A stretch of DNA of 64,000 nucleotides, taken from NCBI RefSeq assembly GCF_963676685.1, contig NC_092351.1:37934733-37998732 (forward strand), in the 5' to 3' direction. Positions 24,162 through 35,635 of the stretch are shown here, piece after piece; position 1 is the first letter of the stretch; each line of letters starts with the position of its first letter. The notes below the pieces were generated by a model, which saw only the letters and a program-made list of their open reading frames with translations, did not search any database and was not told where the DNA came from. Both the position numbers and the translations under genes were made by a program. This stretch comes from Mytilus edulis (Eukaryota > Mollusca > Bivalvia > Mytilida > Mytilidae).

Positions 24162-25098
24162 TTTTTGTCGAGCCTGCAACTTTTGTTGCAAAAAGCTCGA
24201 AATAGGGATAGTGATCCGGCGGCGGCAGCGTAAGCTAATTTAAAAGGTTTATATTTTGGAAGGTGAACGACAAGGAGGCTTCATTCTTTGTATATACATT
24301 GTAGATGCCTCATGTCACAAAGTTTCTGTCAGTCACATGTCCAATGCCCTTGACCTCATTTTCTTGGTTCAGTGACCACTTGAAAAAAAAGTTCAGAATT
24401 TTTGTAATGTTGAATTCTCTCTTTAATATTATAAGTAATAGGATAACTATATTTGGTATGTGCATACCTTGCAAGGTCCTCATGCCCGTCAGACAGTTTT
24501 CACTTGACCTCAACCTCATTTCTTGGATCAGTGAACAAGGTTAAGTTTTGGTGGTCAAGTCCATATCTCAGATACTATAAGCAATAGGGCTAGTATATTT
24601 GGTGTATGGAAGGACTGTAAGGTGTACATGTCCAACTGGCAGGTGTCATCTGACCTTGACCTTATTTTCATGGTTCAGTGGTTATAGTTAAGTTTTTAAG
24701 TTTTGGTCTTTTTAACTTATATTTTATGCCAAAGGTCAACTATATTTGGTGTATGTAAATATATTATGATCTATATGTCAGTCCCGCAGGTTTAATTTGA
24801 ACATGACCTCAATTTTACGGTTCATTGCACAGTGTTAAGTTTTTGTGTTTAGGTCTATATTTCTTAAACTATAAGTAATAGGTTAACTATATTTGTTGTA
24901 TGGAAGCATTGTTAGCTGTACATGTCTGTCTGGCATGGCTCATCTGATCTTGACCTCATTTTCATGGTTCATTGGTCTTTGTTTAGCTATCATGGTTTAT
25001 GTTAAGTTCATGTGACGTTGTATTAAAGCTTTATACTTAGGAATATCAACATAATAACAATAATTAGTAAAGAAGGCGAGACATTTCAGTGTGTGCAC
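24162..25098 (+). repeat. Dispersed repeat family with degenerate tandem cassettes
   Basis: It starts tttttgtcgagcctgcaac and holds 'atagggatagtgatccgg'. It then has five diverged cassettes of about 115-120 bp with 'aactatatttggt', 'gtacatgtcc' and 'tgaccttgacctcattttc', and ends aaggcgagacatttcagtg. The same order is seen at 59377-60490, and a related inverted copy at 41695-42246. It begins one base after the transposase stop codon. Confidence 0.7.
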
Positions 25099-26765
25099 TC
25101 TTTTTCTTTTATGCTGGAACTAAAATATTTATTGCAATGTTTTGACCAACCTTTTGTGATATTCCTTTAGATTTACAGTTTGTTTCTGCTTCATAATTTT
25201 TATGTACATGTAGCCATCATGGTTCAAGATTTAAAAGTCCATGACACAAAATTCGAATATATATATATTATATATGTATTTGCATGAATTATAGCAATGC
25301 ATTAGGGTTTTAGCTGAGGTGCTACCAGACTATTGGGGATGGCGGATAGGGGTAAAGGTGTTAAAAATTGTTTTCAACAGTTTATATTCCTGTCAAACCC
25401 TATAATTTACACTTACTTTGCTTGTTTTAATAAAAGGTCAAGGTTTCAATTACTAAACATGATAAAAATAAAAATATTTCAGAAATTAGTTTTTTGAATG
25501 GAAGTTTTCTTGTGCACTATGGTACCATTTAGACTTTTATTGTTGTAAATTGAAAGACAAGAAACATGGAATAAATACTTGCACCTGTCTGCAAGTTTAA
25601 GGAGGTCATGGTTAAATTCTTAGTTTAAAAATTTGTAGTAAATGTACAGACAATAATTATTGCTGACGAAAATAGAATTTGTTGGGATTGGTCTTAGAAA
25701 CGGGTATAAATGTGAAGTTCACGGATACTTTCCTTGCCTATTTTATTCTGTAATTTTTGCAATATTGTGTTCTTTCAACTTATCTTGAACATGTTGAACC
25801 TTATTTAAATATTAGATTGATCTATTGGAATAAAAATAAATCATTGCCATCACTATTTGCTTATTTGTGAGTTTGTGTGTAATTTAAATACATGATCATC
25901 TTGCATCGTGATCTTATATTATCCATGGAGAAATTGAGGCTGCACCAATGTTAAAATATATTAAACAGGAAAGCAGTTATTATTTTTTTAGTTACTGATA
26001 CCCCTTTCATTAAGAATAATGAGATTTGACTTTATTAAAAGAAAAATATGCATGCATGTGTAGAAGTTTGATCTGGCAATAATACAGTTTGAAGCAGTTT
26101 TTTGAGCTGAGAGGGGTATGCTGTTCCGATTTTTTTAGCCTTACAGGAATGTGATCCCACTAAATTTTTTGTTCTTTTTATTAAAGAATATGATAATCTG
26201 TTAGCTCTATATGGTAAATTTCCAATATTTACCATGGATGGAATTCCAGAAGACTTCAAAAATGGTTGATTTTGGCAAAATGAACAATTGGTGTTTTGGA
26301 TGTCCTTATTAGGTGTTTTTTTTCCTTTGTCAATATATTGATTATAACAAGTAATTTATGGAATAGGTACACTAAGGTGGATATTATCTTGTATCAATAT
26401 AGTTAAGCTCTTTAAATTGTGATTAAGAAGAAATGTTGAATTGAAAACGTAGTAAAAATCAGTTTTTCTTGGCTGTTTCTAAGGCAAAAATGATGATGTT
26501 CGTGTTGCCATGGCAACCATGCACATTTTTTTCCGCAGACATTTTTTTTTTTCATTTCATGTCTTAAATAGACCTCATGTAAAGTTTCATTGAAATCTGA
26601 GTCCCATGATGTGCCAACCATTGCCTGAGTTTTCCTTGGACAGCCTCTTAATTCAAAACAGTCACCAATATAACAGCCCAGTTTTTCCATAGAGTAACAT
26701 TTTCTTGGGTCAAGAGCCATAAAAATTTAGAAGATTTATTTAAATTTATAAAATAATAACAATTG
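25099..26765. other. AT-rich stretch without supported gene
   Basis: This stretch has short TA tracts (near 25258) and several AATAAA-like words that could serve as polyadenylation signals for the upstream gene. A 102-codon minus-strand frame at 26412-26720 has no recognised motif, start context or neighbours and is not called. Confidence 0.4.
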
Positions 26766-27419
26766 TTAGAAATGTCTTGGAAAAAAATCGTCCCTTTGAA
26801 TATCATAAAGAGGGCATTCTAATAAAACATGAAGCTCATCTTCAACTTTACCGAATGAGCAATTAGAACAAAGACGCTCAGATCTTTCTATATGTTTTTT
26901 TGAATATCTGTTTGTCTCAATTTTTAAATGAGCGCTTATTCTTAATTTACAAATTGACTGTCTTTTTATGAAGTCCTGTAATTCTAAATATTTTTCTTTT
27001 TTAAAACATTTTTTTCCCTTTTTCGGAGTTAATGGTTTGATGCTTCGGTTTATTCCAAAATATAAAAGAACTTTTACATAGTTTATTTTTAACATACTGA
27101 CATAAAAAACCAATTGATTGGTCAAAATTTGGTAATTCAATCTCTTTCTGAATATAATCTATACTATAGAATACTATGTATTTACATTAGAACTATGTAA
27201 CTGTATGTTTACAACATATAAATGCATCAAATAATAATCCTTCTTTCAAACATTCCAGTCTATGACAATATTTTAACATTGATAAAATTATAGTAAAATG
27301 CATAGGAAATCTACCAATCTCTGACATTACAGCTATATTACTTGACTTTCTGTTTGCACCAAGAATATATTTCATAAATTTGGTATGAGCTTTTTCAGAA
27401 GAATCCTGACCAAAAACTT
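26766..27419 (-). pseudogene. LINE reverse-transcriptase C-terminal remnant
   Basis: On the minus strand the piece begins at the satellite edge with EKAHTKFMKYILGANRK, then SSNIAVMSEIGRFPMHFTII, the familiar tail of non-LTR retrotransposon reverse transcriptases. It ends with ICKLRISAHLKIETNRYSKK followed by the zinc-binding box LCSNCSFGKVEDELHVLLEC (C-x2-C...H...C). At least one frameshift separates the two parts (between about 27140 and 27190). It is truncated at its 5' end and inactive. Confidence 0.75.
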
Positions 27420-27702
27420 GTTCCTATAGAGAACGTTCTATACTATAGTAGATATGTAATATTCAGACAACAAGGGATCCTGTAGAACGTCCTTTAGTGT
27501 ATACATGATAAACAAACAATATAAGGGATCCTATAGAACGTTCTGTAGTAGATATATAAGGTTCAGACAACAGGGGATCATGTAGAACAACCAGGGAATC
27601 CTGTAGAACGCCCTAACCATGCTAACAGTAGCTTTATTGTAAACCAGTAACAATGGTTCCTATAGAACGTACAGCTATAGTAGAATGGTCAGACAACAGG
27701 GG
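27420..27702. repeat. Subterminal satellite, right block
   Basis: Boxes ggatcctgtagaacgtcc, ggatcctatagaacgttc and ggatcatgtagaacaacc with the same spacers as the left satellite, but under 300 bp long. It lies immediately inside the right terminal repeat, mirroring the left arrangement. Confidence 0.8.
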
Positions 27703-27744
27703 TCAAATTACAGATTCGTTTCTTTAAACGCAGACCAGTTTAAA

Positions 27745-29134
27745 CACTCTCTCACACCCCTGTAAAGCCTTAGTACGTGTAACATGTTTAACATGTGTAA
27801 GCTACATCTTTTTTCAATTTGCCTACCATTTGCCTACATAAAAATACTCTTTTAAACGGATAATAAAAATATTATTAACTCCATAGTATATCCAAAGCCA
27901 TGGGACCACGTGCATGTGACATTTGCAGGTCTTTACAACATAATTAAGGCACTAAATACTACTGTTGATCATATCTATATGAAATGTATCATGTGTATTT
28001 TAAAAAGGAATCTGTATATATATTTGCACAATGATATATGCATGATATGCTACTGTAATGCGGTACATTTTCCTTTTTTTTTCATGTGATAAAAAAATAA
28101 ATAAAGCAAATTCACCGTGTTTCATGAAAGTTAATGATTTTGAATCGGTTTTTTTAATAGTTGTACATGTTGAGAATATTCTATTTTTAGAATAAGTATT
28201 TTCAGAATCGTTTATAAATAGCCTATAAATAGAATATGCATAATTCATGAATCGTGACGTAGGGCGGTCTACGGGATCCCTTCTTCCGCTTACCTAATTA
28301 TTTGGACTACTCAGTGCTTTCTTAAAATTATTTGAAATCAATGTGATCGTTTTCATGATGAACACTGAGCGAATAATGACAAGATAAATGTAATTTTATC
28401 CACTAAACTAAGTAAAATATAATCATAATAAATAACTTGTCGTTGAACTTAAAAATGATGATCGATGAACAATCTGCTGATTCATATCGTATCATTCTAA
28501 TGTTCTGACTTACTATGCTCGAGGGGGTCATGGATGCATGGATAGGACCTTTATCGGGACTCCGGGATTGGGTGTTTTTAAGCTCGTGATTTCGGGATGT
28601 CGGGATTTACTTTATTTAAATTCGGGACCTCGTGATTTCGTGTTTTTAAACGGGCCGGGATTTCGGGATCAGGAACCCTCCTACCCCCCTCTATGTTGAT
28701 GCTTTGTGAAAAATACAGAAATTTGACTTACCGGTATGCTACCATTATATTTGCCATCGTTAGAGTCATGTCCAAAGCAGAATATTAATGAAACACATGC
28801 AATAATTCCTTCAAATCTTTATACTTTGTGCAAGAGAACGCCATGTTTAATGTTTACTGCACTGTGACAAAATTTCAAATGACGTAATGCAGCCTGTGAC
28901 GTCAAGTGTGATTCGCCGTGATCCGACGCGAAAACGAAGTTCGTTTGTTATTTACTCTATTATTGTAGTGATTTTTAATTTTTTTTTAAATTACCGATAA
29001 ACAGAATAAAGGACTTTTTGTTTTTGATACTGACTTTATCACAGAAAATATCAGGCTCGCCCTTCGGGCTCACCTGATATTTTACTGTGATAAAGTCAGT
29101 ATCAAAAACAATAAGTCCTTTATTCTATATTTAT
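27745..29134 (-). repeat. Right terminal inverted repeat of the giant element
   Basis: Reverse complement of 306-2522 minus the two left-only blocks. Anchors: tacattatatttgccatcg region near 28745 against 685; atgaattatgcatattc at about 28228-28244 against 1684; gcctacataaaaatactc near 27832 against 2440. The outermost 141 bp (28994-29134) is the palindromic tip. A 28000-28248 minus-strand frame mirrors 1568-1822 but shows no protein family signal. Confidence 0.78.
28994..29134. repeat. Palindromic tip of the right terminus
   Basis: Inverted copy of the hairpin at 303-446, with arms meeting at gccc-ttc-gggc near 29060. The last shared bases are ctatatttat at 29125-29134. Confidence 0.85.
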
Positions 29135-32100
29135 TCCCATAATTTTCACTAAAACGTGGCATTATTCACGTTATTTTACAATTATGAAATATTTACTAAT
29201 GTCAATTTTTGTTTTAGAACCACAGTACTATTTTTGTCCTTTAAATGAAATCTAAATGTGTTTGTTTCGCCTTTTATTACAAAAATTGCTATGCGTATAA
29301 GCATAAATACTACACACTTGTGCGACGCCTTTTAGTTTTACTGAAAACTGCGCAGACTAAGAAATGTTTTTACAAGTGCAAAATGTTTTTTGATGGTAGA
29401 TATCATTTTGTCAGAGAATTTCTTTTTTTTTTATTAGGTTCTTATAACATGCCAAAAATCTGTATATTTAATAGAGTTTAACATTAAATTAAGCGTTTTA
29501 CTCTTAACAGACGTTTAACCAACCCCATTAACAGACCAATCGCCCATATAGCCGCATACTCAATATAGATTAACCGACCAATCTCTCGGTTAGCCGAATG
29601 TCGGCCGTGTTATTGTGCTATGTATATTTATTCATACAGTTTGTTTATAACTTTGTAGACACCTTTGTGACAATTCAATAAAATAACTATCTCAAGATTA
29701 TATGTCGACCTTCTTGTATGGCCATTGTGAGTTCAATCAACCTGTGATGTACACAAGAAAAACACCTATTTTGTTTACAGATGGTTTTACCGATGTTTTT
29801 TATGTTATCAAATCATAACACCTATAATACATGTTCAGATATTAGAAATGTGATAGTATCGAGTACACCTTTTGGATTGAAATATGGTGAGTGCGAATTC
29901 AATTGTAGTTAGTGTACAATGTTTGATAAGTGTACATTGTTTAATATCTTCATTATTTGAAAGTAGATATCCAGTGGACGATACGATTATCATACATTTT
30001 AGCTGATCATGATCATGACTAAAACGATACAACACCCTGTTGTGAAACTGAGTCAACGATCACCTAAAGGCAAGTTTGACTGAGAATCCCATCATATTTG
30101 CAAAACAAAGAATCTGATAAGGAAAATAAAAGCGTATAAATTTCACGCTTGTCTTGGTTAACCTTCATCTATCTGTCGGTTAACCTCAGAACCATATTTT
30201 GAAAGACTGAGATGCAGATCGAATTACTTACTCAGTTATATGACCTAATGGGATCAAAAACTAAAGAGTAGCAAAACTTAATTCTAAGGTATACTCTACC
30301 TAGGGAGTTGAAAACTTATTATCTTAGTAACTTCTAAAGGTTATCATCGGAGACTGACAATCCAAAAGCAGCGGTATTCACCGCAGGCGTTTTTGGAGTG
30401 GACCCCCTTTTTAAAATTTGGTTTTTACATTTTATTTGAAAATACTTTTTTTATAGTTCAACTTATTTCAACTTTCGGATAGAGGGAACATTTATTTTAC
30501 TAATATTGTTAAATCGCATTGAAAAGATTTTGAACACCTTGAATAAGTAAAACTAAGTTAATATAAATTGAAAATAAAAAAAATATTTTCAAATAAATTA
30601 TGAAAACCAAAAATAAGGAATAAAAAAGGGGTGTCAATTCCACAAACCCTGTGGTATCCACCTATTGCTAAGTTAATGAACATTCTATTGAAAAATAGTT
30701 CAGAACCTTAAAAATTGACTCGTTTTCCATGATCTGGCATCAAGATTTGTTTTGCAATCAGACTATTACAAGTTACTATTTCAATTTGAAACCTAAATGT
30801 GAAAAATATATTCATTTAGGTCACGGAAGACGCACCAATAAGTCGTTTAGTATATTATTATAGAGTTTGGTTTAGTTTCTAGAACATTATTAACTTTAAT
30901 AAATGTATTAATACAGATTCCGGATTTACAGTTGTATGTATTATTAGCTAATTTGAAGCATGCATGTTTAACTTCGCCACATTCTTATTTGCTCCCCCCG
31001 GCACACATTGTGACAGGGGAATATTGATATGTTCACTTTGGTCTTCGTCTTGCCGGCAGTTAAACTAGCGCTTAAGTCAGGCGTACATTTTGCTGTGCGG
31101 GGTGTACAAGTTTACAGCCACGTCCGGTTATATTGTATATAACTTCAATTTAATCTCTCTTGTACAGAGAGTGTCACGTTCTCTGCACGTTAAAAACATG
31201 AAACTCGTCGAGGGGTTCGTAGGATAACTATTCTATATATCCTCATTTTTCAGTGGCAGTTAAAATTTCTCCTATCTTCATTTCGGACAACCTATACTAC
31301 AAGACCTACCTATTGTATATATTGTTAATTTGTCCTGGAAGTATTTGCCACTTGACGTTTAGCAACCAATAATAAATCAATCTTATATGTTTCTATTCTG
31401 AAACCGGAATATCGGTAGGTTCCGTTAGTTCATGTCCCTCGTATTCGTTTTTTCATTTATAAATTTGAAATATATTATGCCGTTTATTTCATCGTATGAG
31501 TTATTTCGGGCCTTTTACAGTTGACTTAATATGAATATTGAAGCAACCAACAATCAATCATTATATTTAGATATATGTAGTAAATCCAATGGTGACAGGT
31601 AGTAAAAGATAACGGATCCTTCAGAGTAAAGGAAGTTTCATGAAAGACACAAATGTATTTTGTATAAGAAACGTCGCACGCTACTGGTGTTACTTTGGTA
31701 AAATCACGGACAAGACACATTCATCTTATTAATTTTTAAACATAAAAATTGATATTATAAAGTGTTGTATATCATTTTAAAGCTTTTAAACTCTTCTTTC
31801 AGATTATTGCAATTTTGTATATGTAACAGACCATTTTCATTAATTAAAACTCAATAAAATAAAACCTTTATTTTGCAATATGATTTCCTTGTCCCGCGTT
31901 ACACTTTTAGTTTTGTGAAATTCTGAATACCGTAAAAAACATATAAATTTTATTACCAAACGATATAAAAGTTTGTCTAGAACAAGCAATTCATAATTGG
32001 GCGATGACGTAATGTCGATTTTTTTCTCTCGAAAAGACGGAAATATAAAAAAAAAGGGATCAAGATGATACAAATTATTTGTCCCATGCACGAAAGGTTG

Positions 32101-33131
32101 CCGTAATTTTTGTTAAATTGTCTCAAAAAAGGAAATTTCAAAGTAATCCCCATGTCGAAAATAAATAATTCTTATACTTGTATTTTGTAGAAAGATCACA
32201 CTTTCGCCTCATGCAATAATCAGGATTTTTTAAAATAAATTCTTATTATTCGAGTTGAATAGCAATGTCCGACATTTTGTCCCCTTCAAACTAAATTAAA
32301 CGTATGGTTACGTTTTCTGTTTTTTTTTCATGATGTTTATTTAATACAGTGCCATTCGCTACATAAAACAAATTATAATGGATAAAAGTACAAAAAATTA
32401 GCTCTATTTTGATAATAAATTCCCATAAATTAAATATAATATACGAGATATCAGATAAAACTAAAATGTCCGATACAATGTCCCCACATACGATTTTGAC
32501 GTTATTTTATAAAAATATACTTCTAACGTTCCGTCTAATTGTCATTATTGCGGTTTTCACAGACGATTTGGAATACGGCTATTTTATTTTGTTGCTTAAT
32601 AAGAAAACTTTAAAATTAATTTTTTATGTGGAAGCTCTACCGATTCATAAAGAAGGGGTTGGGAGAGATTTTCTCGCGGAACTGAAGTGTTTTCCGGACT
32701 ATAATAGTCGGATCCGCTATAATACAAATTAATAGAAAAAAAACAGCAATAATAATTGTTCCCGTTAATTCCCTTGCATATATTTGTACAGAACTAAGAT
32801 GCTAGATATGCAGTAGTCCTTTCGCCTTTATTTGACATTCTGGAGTGCAAAGATGAGTGCATTTGCAGTGCATAGTATACCCATAAAAAAAGTAATCGAT
32901 TGCCTTTATAATTAAAATGTATATAAAACAAATGGTTTCAATTCAAGTTACTTTTTTATTTTTAATTTGCTAATAAAACTAAAGCTTAACATCTTTTATC
33001 TAAGAAAAAACAATTAATCCTTTCTTAGGGAAAAAAAATCAATCCTTTAAAATTTATTGTAAAAAGCCATCTGAACAACATGCATTCCAACGTTTTTATT
33101 TTGGCTTACGTCTTTGAGTGTGTAACGTTAG
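29135..33131. other. Intergenic DNA, no supported gene
   Basis: AT-rich with several minor repeats; the stretch 30960-31220 has dispersed-repeat character (ccccccggcacacattgtg, gtgtcacgttctctgcacg). A 107-codon frame at 32409-32732 and several shorter ones lack splice context and known motifs, so nothing is called. Confidence 0.4.
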
Positions 33132-33721
33132 TTAACACATGACATCTAGGCAAAATTCCTTTGATCTTACTGTGGTATAATCTGGATAATGCACGGGTCA
33201 GGTGTGCATTAACTACTTCAATAATTGCACAGGTCACGTGAACTTCACGTCCTGGCCAGATGTTTATTGTACAGTACTTTGCGTTTGTTGATTCCATTGC
33301 TACTACAGATATTTGTTTTTCTCCATTTTGTAAGAAATATCAAGTGGATACATGTGTCTATACTCGGACATAAAAATCAGTCAATTGGTAAAACATCAGA
33401 ATAGAAAACATACAAAACAAATGTAGTAGCATTACAATCAACACAATACAAGTCTAAATAAGATAAAGAACACACAGGTTGATTTAATACTAAAATTATT
33501 TTTCCATCAATATAAAAAAAATTGTCATTAAAAAAAAATGAAAATAAAGTATCATCGACATCTTCCTATTATAGTCTTGATATGTAAGATATCAGTGTCA
33601 CAACATGACACAATGAAAACTAAAAAAAAAACCCCGCTTTTTCATACATTTCTATGTACGGCTTAAAAACAACTTAAAATAACAATTCAGTGTTAAAAAT
33701 TGAAAACAAAATCTGTGAGGT

Positions 33722-35420
33722 TCACATCTTCGTTACAAAATTGAGCACGCAGTTTTGAAAAGAGCTGTTACTTGGCAATCCCCGATATTTTCCTTCTGGT
33801 TTTGAAACATTAAATGCATTTTCTGTATTTTCAATATTAAATTGCTCAGAAAGGATTGCACGAGTATCGGTTAATGGTTTGGGATTCTCAAGTTTTATCT
33901 GCTTATTAGATGGATTCAAAATGTTAGAGCATATTGTCTTCATGAGTGACCCTAATCTATTAGCACCCAGTATGTGGTCAAACTTAACAGAACCATCATA
34001 TAAAACAGGTCTACGATAAAAAGGACTGCTAACCGATTTATCAATTTCGTATATTGCATTCATATACATCTGATACGATTTTAGGGTCTGACAATCCTTC
34101 TCTAAATATTGTCTGACAGATTTTGGTGCAATATAGCGATGGTGTAGCCCTCCATTATAGGTTTTATTATCCTTACCCCGGCATTCAATATAGTTTCCGT
34201 TATCATCTTCTCCTAATTGTATTTGAGAAATTTGCAGATTACGGTGTTCGTCACGACCACGTAGACCAAAATATTTACAGTTGTAGAAAAAAACAGTATG
34301 CAATAAACTTTCGGATGAATGATTACCAAACACAGACTTGTCCCACAATATTTCTTCCTGTTCAACTGAAATTGGATCTGCTTGTTTAACATTTATACCA
34401 TGCCCATCTGATGTTAATTTCTTCATCTGTGCATCAAGTATTTGTCTAAACCTCAGAAAGTTAAGATTAGAAACACCGTGTGACCGCATTCCTCTTAGAA
34501 GTCCAGTTACAAGAAGATAAAGTGTTTTCGCTGGATATTTCTCTCCATTCTTTTTCCGAACTTCTACTACAAATTTTCCTAAAATGCTGTTAATATCTTG
34601 AACAGACAAATCCTTCAGGTTTGGTATAATTAAACCACTACCAATTTTAGAATTCTTCCAGTCTTCATAGACATTAACTGCCCATTGTGTGGCTTTCTTT
34701 GTGTTTTTGTTCTCAGCATCTTCAATAAGTGTATCAATTTCATTGTCTGTCATTTCTGCAAACCTTGATTCGACTCCTTGTTCCTGATCTTTAGGTTCTT
34801 CATCCTAAAATAAGATAATATCACATAATTCAACACATGGCAGAGGCAAAATCCAGCAGTGGCAAATATTTCATGAATGTTCCGGATGAGAACAATTAAA
34901 CGATAAAACTAGTCGGAAGTTTCCGTAAATGATTATATCAAGGGTCTAAATAGCAGATCCAGAACTTTTTATTTAAGGGGGAGGGCTGACTGACCTAAAA
35001 GGAGGGGGCGCGCGTCATGCTTCAGTGATTCCCTATATAATCAACCATTTTTTTTCCACAAAAGAGGGACCCGGGACTCCATCCCTTGGATCCGTCTATG
35101 GGTCCACACCTCAAATCATGCCATAATGGGTCTGCGCGTGGCAGATAATTCTAAAAAAAAAGACGTACCTTGACATTTTGGATCTTTCCGTTTTCCGAAG
35201 GAACTTGCAACCATAGATCTAAGTCTAGTCCTAGGTCAAATGAAACAGCTGAGGTGTCGATTAAATCTCCAGATGCATTTTCATCCATCACATTACTAGG
35301 AAACTCTCCAAAAAAGTCCTCTATATTTACATTTCTCAGTTCCATTTCATCCTCCAATGTTTCTAATACTTGTGATAAGATCATATCATCCTCCGATAAT
35401 TCATGATGAAATCCACCCAT
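33722..35420 (-). CDS. Crypton-type tyrosine recombinase lacking its catalytic C-terminal box
   Basis: Two exons on the minus strand: 35420-35169 (84 codons, acidic, rich in Glu/Asp, donor AAG|gtacgt) and 34804-33722 (361 codons with stop, acceptor ttttag). The junction is phase 0, giving 444 residues. The core-binding part (AVNVYEDWKNSKIG; AKTLYLLVTGLLRGMRSHG) and the start of the catalytic domain are present, including FGLRGRDEHRNLQ, which carries the first conserved Arg of the DUF3504/Crypton recombinases. After LGSLMKTICS the protein jumps to NILNPSNKQ; the His-x-x-Arg and Tyr segment kept in copy 2 is missing (junction near 33929). The frame remains open after the deletion, so a protein could still be made, but it should not cut DNA. 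It could act as a binding-only competitor; that is inference. Confidence 0.72.
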
Positions 35421-35485
35421 TTCAACGTCTTGTTGGGCGGATGTGATTTATGCGGGAAAATTGTTGACGTCATGTGTTAAAACAG

Positions 35486-35629
35486 TTATTGGCCAATCAA
35501 ATCGGTATATGTTTTAATTTGCACAGCACGAGATGACCCATTAACCCGAACTCCTTCGTCGTTCGGGTTAAACAGGGTCACTCGAGCTGTGCAAATTAAA
35601 TCCCATATACCGACTTGCTTGGTCAATAA
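35486..35629. repeat. 144-bp imperfect palindrome upstream of recombinase copy 1
   Basis: The arms ttattggccaatc ... aatttgcacagc ... attaacccgaac pair with gttcgggttaa ... gctgtgcaaatt ... ggtcaataa around ccttcgtc. An identical palindrome sits at 39217-39360. It may be a promoter/end structure of the element or an older hairpin carried along with it. Confidence 0.8.
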
Positions 35630-35635
35630 CTATAA

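Larger units (their letters stand above)
306..29134 (+). mobile_element. Giant DNA transposon (about 28.8 kb) with long inverted termini
   Basis: Seen: the sequence from 306 inward reappears in reverse complement from 29134 inward. This covers a 140-bp palindromic tip, the segment 480-840 (right 28590-28985), the segment 1640-1810 (right 28130-28290) and the segment 2220-2522 (right 27745-28060). Each side then continues into the same satellite (2590 onward; up to 27702). The homology ends abruptly in ATAAATATAG at both outer borders. An intact nine-exon gene for a transposase-like protein lies between. Inference: this is a single mobile unit, since long co-linear inverted ends plus shared subterminal satellite are hard to explain otherwise. 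The target duplication is ambiguous because the borders are AT-palindromic; ATAT on both sides is possible. Its superfamily is not clear to me. Alternative: a large local inverted duplication around an unrelated gene. Confidence 0.72.
33132..35635 (-). mobile_element. Crypton-like tyrosine-recombinase element, copy 1
   Basis: It is nearly identical to 37473-39366 in the same orientation apart from reciprocal deletions. Homology between copies begins at TTAACACATGAC (33132) and stops after ggtcaataactataa (35635), with unrelated flanks on both sides. It encodes a two-exon recombinase on the minus strand. A reverse copy of the end motif (GTCATGTGTTAA, 35469-35480) and a long hairpin (35486-35629) lie at the 5' side of the gene. 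Flanking target duplications are not evident, as expected for Crypton-type integration. Lacking the catalytic C-terminus, this copy is non-autonomous. Confidence 0.7.

Noticed and set aside
26412..26720. 102-codon minus-strand frame (MALDPRKCYSMEKLGC...)
   Set aside because: No recognised family and no supporting neighbours; could be a decayed fragment but cannot be supported.
32409..32732. 107-codon plus-strand frame
   Set aside because: No motif, no splice context, AT-rich codons; chance is sufficient.
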